Source: CAZNXE01 sp964576465 (GTDB taxonomy: Bacteria; Planctomycetota; Planctomycetia; Pirellulales; JAEUIK01). Taken from it: a DNA stretch of 9,254 bases. The stretch covers positions 1-9,254 of the forward strand of contig CAZNXE010000236.1 of assembly GCA_964576465.1 (NCBI GenBank), given 5' to 3'. Below are positions 5,884 to 9,254 of this stretch, piece after piece. A program made the translations under genes and the position numbers. The notes beneath the pieces are model-generated. The model ran no database searches. It saw nothing but the letters and a program-made list of their open reading frames with translations, and was not told where the DNA came from. The number at the start of each line of letters is the position of its first letter. Position 1 is the stretch's first letter.

Positions 5884-6672
5884 ATGGAACTCCTCTACAC
5901 CGTGATTCTTGGCGTGGTGCAGGGGCTTGCCGAGTTCTTGCCCATCAGCTCATCAGGGCATGTTGTCGTTGTCGGTACACTGCTCGACGCCATGACTGGG
6001 GAGAAGCTTCCCAGCCTCGAAACGACGAACATCGTGCTGCACTTCGGCACGCTGCTTGCCGTGCTGGTCGTGTTCTGGAATCGCATCTGGCGGCTGTTGG
6101 GCGAAGATCGTCGGGCGATCGGGCTGTTGGCGGTCGGCACGGCGCCGATCGTGGTTACGGGCCTGATCGTCAAATATCAGTTTGGCGTCGTGTTCGAGGA
6201 GCCCATCTTTACCGGCTGCATGTTAATTGTGACCGGGGGGATCCTCATTTGGGCGTCTCGATTCCAGTCGGGCACGGTAAGCTACGTCGACATGACCTAC
6301 CGGCAGGCCTTTACGATTGGCCTATTCCAAGGAATCGCCGTGATGCCTGGCATCTCCCGCAGCGGAGCCACCATCGCCGCGGGGCTTTACGTTGGTTTGC
6401 GTCGCGATGCGGCGGCAGCGTTCTCCTTCCTGCTGGCAATTCCCGCCATTTGCCTTGCCATGGGCGCCGGAATTCTCGACCTGATTAGCGAGGGCCCCGA
6501 CACGAGTTCTCTCGTCGCGTTTGCCGTCGGAGCGGTAGTTTCCTTCGGCGTCGGGCTGGTGTCGTTGTTGTGGCTGCTGCGGTGGTTGCAAAAGGGGCGG
6601 CTGCGAGATTTTGCCTACTGGTGCATCCCCATGGGGATTGCAGTCATCGTGTGGCAACTTGTTGGCCGATAA
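5884..6672 (+). CDS. uppP: Undecaprenyl-diphosphatase UppP (BacA family)
   Basis: This integral membrane enzyme removes a phosphate from undecaprenyl pyrophosphate, recycling the lipid carrier for peptidoglycan and other envelope polymers; extra copies confer bacitracin resistance in other bacteria. The 262-residue protein starts MELLYTVILGVVQGLAEFLP. Conserved region 1 is Q13-G-L-A-E17-F-L-P-I-S-S-S-G-H26, with the (E/Q)xxxE acidic motif. Conserved region 2 is P155-G-I-S-R159-S-G-A-T. Several hydrophobic helices follow, and the length is normal for the family (about 265-275). The ATG at 5884 follows CAGGAA (5867-5872) and matches the usual N-terminus. An in-frame GTG at 5797 would add 29 residues of doubtful sequence and is not preferred. 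It is 122 bp upstream of tmRNA and likely transcribed alone. Confidence 0.95.
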   Translation: MELLYTVILGVVQGLAEFLPISSSGHVVVVGTLLDAMTGEKLPSLETTNIVLHFGTLLAVLVVFWNRIWRLLGEDRRAIGLLAVGTAPIVVTGLIVKYQFGVVFEEPIFTGCMLIVTGGILIWASRFQSGTVSYVDMTYRQAFTIGLFQGIAVMPGISRSGATIAAGLYVGLRRDAAAAFSFLLAIPAICLAMGAGILDLISEGPDTSSLVAFAVGAVVSFGVGLVSLLWLLRWLQKGRLRDFAYWCIPMGIAVIVWQLVGR

Positions 6673-6735
6673 ACCACTTACGACGGGTGGAGCAGGTGGC
6701 CAAAACCAGGAATGGCCCGGGAGAGTCCCTTGTCG

Positions 6736-6741
6736 TATAAT
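6736..6741 (+). promoter_or_regulatory. -10 box (TATAAT) for tmRNA
   Basis: A perfect TATAAT lies between uppP and tmRNA. Transcription would start near 6748 and give a leader of about 47 nt that RNase P would remove. The -35 position (about 6713-6718, TGGCCC) is a poor match to TTGACA. Confidence 0.5.
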
Positions 6742-6768
6742 TGAGCCTGAACAAACGAAAGAGAGACC

Positions 6769-6784
6769 GTCGCCCGAGGGCGAC
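6769..6784 (+). other. Hairpin in the tmRNA 5' leader
   Basis: GTCGCCCGAGGGCGAC is a perfect inverted repeat, best drawn as a 6-bp stem with a CGAG tetraloop. It ends 10 nt before the mature tmRNA 5' end. With no T-run after it, it is unlikely to be a uppP terminator. It may affect processing of the precursor. Confidence 0.5.
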
Positions 6785-6794
6785 ATTCCACTTA

Positions 6795-7156
6795 GGGGGC
6801 GAACTGGATTCGACCGGGTAGTCTGAAGTGGAAGTGGCGTGCCGTGGTTGGTCAGTTGGCCACGTTAAAAGCTGACCACTATCTTCAATTGCCGAAGATA
6901 CCTACGCGTTGGCTGCCTAGAAATAGGTAGTCCCGACTGCGGGATTTTGTCGGAGAGTCCCAAAAGTCGGTCACCAATTCCGAATCGCCGCGAGTCATTG
7001 TTGAGCACGCTCGCAGTTAAAACCCGTTCTCGACTAGCCCGAGGCAAACCCTGGCGGTTGGGGTTTCAAGGGCGAAGTGAGTAAATAATCCGACTACGCA
7101 CGTAGAAGCTCCCATGGAAATGCCGCGGGACGCGGGTTCGATCCCCGCCGCCTCCA
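6795..7156 (+). ncRNA. ssrA: tmRNA (transfer-messenger RNA)
   Basis: tmRNA rescues stalled ribosomes and tags the unfinished protein for proteolysis, working with SmpB. The 5' end reads GGGGGCGAACTGGATTCGAC, the hallmark of one-piece tmRNA. The 3' end holds a T-arm (GCGGGTTCGATCCCCGC) and CGCCTCC, which pairs with the 5' GGGGGCG over 7 bp including one G-U. The discriminator is A7156; CCA is not encoded and must be added. The tag frame runs from GCC at 6891 to TAG at 6918-6920 and encodes AEDTYALAA, ending in the protease-recognised ALAA; the charged alanine precedes it. The length of 362 nt is normal. The tag and both ends agree, so the call is firm. Confidence 0.97.
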
Positions 7157-7159
7157 TAA

Positions 7160-7192
7160 GGCACCGCCTGAAGATTCAGGCGGTGCCTTTCT
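7160..7192 (+). terminator. Intrinsic terminator of tmRNA
   Basis: GGCACCGCCTGAA at 7160-7172 pairs perfectly with TTCAGGCGGTGCC at 7175-7187, followed by TTTCTT. The strong GC stem starts four nt after the mature 3' end, so it is the terminator of the tmRNA transcript. Confidence 0.92.
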
Positions 7193-7293
7193 TGATTCAG
7201 CCCCGCGATGCTCTGCGATCGCCGACCCTGTTCGGACATTGGAAGACTGACGGCGGTGTTTTGCCTAGAATTCCTGCTCGCAGTAATGGCGAC

Positions 7294-7303
7294 TGTCATG
7301 ACA
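7294..7303. promoter_or_regulatory. Palindrome TGTCATGACA
   Basis: A perfect 10-bp palindrome in the AT-rich region upstream of the DUF2089 gene, 81 bp before its ATG. A possible dimeric regulator site; not matched to a known regulator. Confidence 0.3.
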
Positions 7304-7310
7304 TGAATAT

Positions 7311-7347
7311 AATTGAGTTATTTTGTCAATTTATTGTTGATAATTGA
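7311..7347. promoter_or_regulatory. Repeated AATTGA half-sites overlapping the promoter
   Basis: AATTGA at 7311-7316, its reverse complement TCAATT at 7326-7331 and AATTGA again at 7342-7347 are spaced 15 and 16 bp apart. The third overlaps the last base of the predicted -35 box. This alternating arrangement could be an operator for the downstream HTH protein. The stretch is far richer in AT than its surroundings, so chance is possible. Confidence 0.35.
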
Positions 7348-7364
7348 TTTTATAGTGCTACAAT
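7337..7364 (+). promoter_or_regulatory. Sigma-70-type promoter of the DUF2089/TPR operon
   Basis: TTGATA (7337-7342, 5 of 6 to TTGACA), a 16-bp spacer and TACAAT (7359-7364, 5 of 6 to TATAAT). Transcription would start near 7371, giving a very short leader before the ATG at 7385. Confidence 0.6.
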
Positions 7365-7384
7365 CCTGTGGATAAGTGAATCCC

Positions 7385-7756
7385 ATGGCATCAGACTCAA
7401 TCCCTCTTAGTAACGAGTGCCCCTACTGCCGCAAGGCGATGACTGTCAGGCAGATGGCCTGTGGTGATTGCCGGGTATCGGTCGAGGCAGAATTCCCGAT
7501 GTCTCGTTTGGCAGGTCTGCCGGTCGAGCATCAGCGGTTCATTGAGATGTTCGTCCTGGCGGGGGGCAGTCTCAAGCAGATCGCCGATCAGGTCGGTGTT
7601 TCGTACCCAACGGTCCGCTCGCGGCTGGACAAGGTGATTGCCGCGCTGCGCGACGAAATTGCCAAGACTCAAACGGTCAGCGGGAACGTCCTCGACGCCG
7701 TCGAGCCTGGGAAGACAAACGCACAGGACGCCGCGCGGCTCATTAAGCGAATCTGA
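7385..7756 (+). CDS. DUF2089 family protein: zinc ribbon plus helix-turn-helix
   Basis: A 123-residue cytoplasmic protein. A zinc ribbon is formed by C12-P-Y-C15 and C26-G-D-C29. Residues about 46-90 hold a helix-turn-helix resembling sigma region 4 (LKQIADQVGVSYPTVRSRLDKVI, roughly 63-85), a pattern typical of DUF2089 proteins. They are presumed DNA-binding regulators; their targets are generally unknown. The C-terminal tail (about 95-123) is polar. The ATG at 7385 sits directly behind the predicted promoter; an in-frame GTG at 7376 would add three residues. Ribosome site evidence is poor (GGATAAG). It lies 18 bp before the TPR gene on the same strand, so the two are probably co-transcribed and functionally linked. 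It may act on its own promoter through the AATTGA sites, which is inference. Confidence 0.88.
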   Translation: MASDSIPLSNECPYCRKAMTVRQMACGDCRVSVEAEFPMSRLAGLPVEHQRFIEMFVLAGGSLKQIADQVGVSYPTVRSRLDKVIAALRDEIAKTQTVSGNVLDAVEPGKTNAQDAARLIKRI

Positions 7757-7774
7757 TCACTCGAAGCAAAGCCG

Positions 7775-9032
7775 ATGACTCCACACAAATCAACACACAC
7801 CAGCGAGACCGAGCAGAGTTCGTTGGCGGAGCAATCGCGGCTCGACGACGCGCTCAACAAGGCCGATCAGCTACTCGTCGAATCACTTCACGTCGAAGAC
7901 CGCCGCCGCGGACGCCGCAAGTTCATTTTCCTTATGCTCTCCTTCGGAGGATTGATCATGTTCGCCGCCATTTGCCTATTGCTGCTTTCAGCTCCTGTCG
8001 ATCAAGACGTCGCCCAGGATTCCGCTCCTCCCGTTGCCGTAAAGAGGTCCAGCAGTCCCGACGAAGCAGCGCGACTCGCGGCTCAGGGCTGGGTGCATTG
8101 GCAACAACAGGAATACGATCTCGCTATCAAGATGTTCGACAAAGCAACTGAACTCGATCCAGATAACGCCAATGCCTGGAACGGGCTTGGCTGGTCCAAT
8201 TCAAACAATGGTGATTACTCCGCCGCCAAAGAGGCCTTCGCGCGAGTGATCGAGATTGAGCCAAAGCATCCGGCGGCACTCAATGGGCTGGGGCAAATCG
8301 CCTTCTTCGAGCGAAACTATGATGAGGCGGAAGCGTATCTTCTTAAGGCCGCACCCCAGGCGCCTGCCGCTTGGTTTTCGCTGGCGAAGCTCTATCTCTT
8401 GCAGGGCAAGTACGACGACGCAGCAAAATGGGCTCGCAAGATCGCGAATTCTGGCAACGCGGACCCGGGGGTCGAACCGTTGTTGGCAGCCGCCAAAGCG
8501 AAGAACTTATCGGACGCACTTCGCCGGCAGATCGAACCGCCCGCTCCAGATAAACTTTCGCCCCATGCAAAAGACATCGCACGCGGGTGGCGTTTCATGA
8601 ACAGCGGTCGCCGGGACGAAGCCAAAGCAGTTTTCGCGGCTGTCTTGAAGCAATCTCCTGATGACGCTACGGCGCTCAACGGCTTGGGTTGGCTGTTGCT
8701 TAACNNNNNNNNNNGGCGGCGATCATGACGAAGCCCGGGCGTACTTCGAGCACGTTTTGAAAATCGAACCGCTAGCCAGTGGCGCGATGAACGGCTTGGC
8801 ACGAGTTCTTTACGCTCAGGGCGATACTGTAGCGGCCATCACACTCTGGAAAAAGATGGTCGACGAAATTCCTGGCGTGCATGCCGGGACCGTTGGTCTT
8901 GCGAATGCCTACATGGAAAAAGAAGCATACGAGCAGGCCATTCCGCTGCTCGAGCAATTGGTGAGAGCCCATCCAGATAATCAGCTCTTCAAGAACCAGC
9001 TTCAACGCGCTCGTGGGGAAGCATCGAATTAG
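7775..9032 (+). CDS. Membrane-anchored TPR protein, interrupted by assembly gap
   Basis: The first part (7775-8704) has 310 residues and the second (8715-9032) has 105; both are the same TPR protein read through a run of N. An N-terminal helical segment (about 15-48) ends in the basic RRRGRRK, followed by one membrane helix at about 50-72, so the N-terminus faces the cytoplasm and the repeats the periplasm. TPRs occur at about 100-133, 134-167, 168-200, 201-228, 269-300 and 301 onward, with NGLGW-like and DEA-like signature positions; the spacer at about 230-265 is less regular. TPRs bind partner proteins. The frame changes across the N-run only because the placeholder is 10 long; both sides break on codon boundaries. 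Second gene of the DUF2089 operon. The partner and function are unknown. Confidence 0.85.
8705..8714. other. Assembly gap (10 N) inside the TPR gene
   Basis: Ten N replace unknown sequence. The left side ends on the complete codon AAC and the right side starts on GGC, in frames that agree only if the missing length is a multiple of 3. Other repeats of this protein have nine residues between NGL(G/A) and the A-x-x-A-type helix. The visible residues WLLLN plus GGDH already make nine, so the true missing length may be zero, or a whole number of 34-residue repeats. Confidence 0.95.
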
Positions 9033-9065
9033 ACCAAATCGGGTCGCCGTCGTGGCGAACATGTA

Positions 9066-9254
9066 TCAAGTCCCCGTTCGCCCGGTCACGGGTTCGATGG
9101 CGGGGAACTCCCAGTCGCCGTCGAGCACTTCTTGGCGGGGGCGGAAGAGGCGGAGGACGTAGTTCCAGCCTTTGGCGATGGGGAGGAAGTTTGCCTGACT
9201 GGGGTCGCCACCGAAATGGACCGTGACGCTGCCGTCGGTGTTTTTCTTGGCGTT
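9066..9254 (-). CDS. DUF1214-domain protein, C-terminal end, cut by window edge
   Basis: The minus strand from the right edge reads 62 residues to a TGA at 9068-9066. The stretch NTDGSVTVHFGGDPSQANFL, then P-I-A-K-G-W-N-Y-V-L-R-L-F-R-P, matches the C-terminal DUF1214 module found alone or after DUF1254 in many bacterial proteins, where the N-D-G-S-x-x-x-x-F and G-W-x-x-x-L-R-L-Y/F patterns are conserved. The function is not established. It converges on the TPR gene with only 33 bp between stops. That gap holds a small hairpin (TCGCC/GGCGA, 9044-9058) which might serve both as a weak bidirectional terminator. The fragment is too short to tell whether DUF1254 is present. Confidence 0.75.
   Translation of the reverse strand, partial: NAKKNTDGSVTVHFGGDPSQANFLPIAKGWNYVLRLFRPRQEVLDGDWEFPAIEPVTGRTGT

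Noticed and set aside
5412..5885. Minus-strand open frame of 157 codons in the spacer before uppP
   Set aside because: Low-complexity, Arg/Pro/Thr-rich content without a domain, several competing frames in the same place, and repeats inside it. No support as a gene.
5733..6488. Plus-strand open frame of 251 codons overlapping uppP
   Set aside because: Out-of-frame shadow of uppP: highly Arg-rich with no motif, while the uppP frame has both conserved regions.
7130..7192. tmRNA 3' end as a phage or island attachment site
   Set aside because: tmRNA ends are common integration sites, but I saw no integrase and no second copy of the 3' sequence in the window.
8705..8714. Frameshift making the TPR gene a pseudogene
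   Set aside because: The shift is caused by the arbitrary length of the N placeholder; both flanks read cleanly as one TPR series.

Overview
The window looks like chromosomal DNA from a planctomycete, probably near Pirellulaceae. This rests on protein style, not a database match: a lipoprotein joining a cytochrome c motif (CxxCH...MPPW), a copper monooxygenase-like core and TPRs; a W-x-P-A-x-K-V-K-G-L type GYF_2-like domain on a protease; weak Shine-Dalgarno sites; and large repeat-rich spacers. A run of 10 N at 8705-8714 shows it comes from a draft or metagenomic assembly.

Layout. 1-400 (minus) is the N-terminal part of a TIGR01777-type NAD(P)-dependent epimerase that runs off the left edge. 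It is divergent from 566-1273 (plus), a small HAD-IB phosphatase resembling MtnX. 1407-3440 (plus) encodes the 677-residue cytochrome c/copper monooxygenase-like/TPR lipoprotein. 3441-3758 is a repeat-bearing spacer. 3759-5018 (minus) is a serine protease with a GYF_2-like N-terminus and a YbjN-like C-terminus. 5019-5883 is a spacer of about 865 bp with several palindromic or repeated elements and no convincing gene. 5884-6672 (plus) is uppP (undecaprenyl-diphosphatase). 6795-7156 (plus) is tmRNA (ssrA), with tag AEDTYALAA and a strong terminator. 7385-7756 and 7775-9032 (plus) form a likely two-gene operon: a DUF2089 zinc-ribbon/HTH regulator and a membrane-anchored TPR protein broken by the assembly gap. 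9066-9254 (minus) is the C-terminal end of a DUF1214-domain protein that enters from the right edge.

How it fits together. Most genes are unrelated housekeeping or accessory functions: sugar-nucleotide-like SDR, phosphatase, lipid carrier recycling, ribosome rescue. Two parts deserve attention. One is the repeat family around the protease: four copies of a GGTCCG-N5-CGGACC palindrome, two of them inside a near-identical direct repeat of about 50 bp that brackets the gene, plus a separate GGGGTCAGATCC inverted pair. The other is the DUF2089/TPR pair behind a well-formed promoter with repeated AATTGA half-sites. I see no CRISPR array, transposase, integrase or clear defence system.
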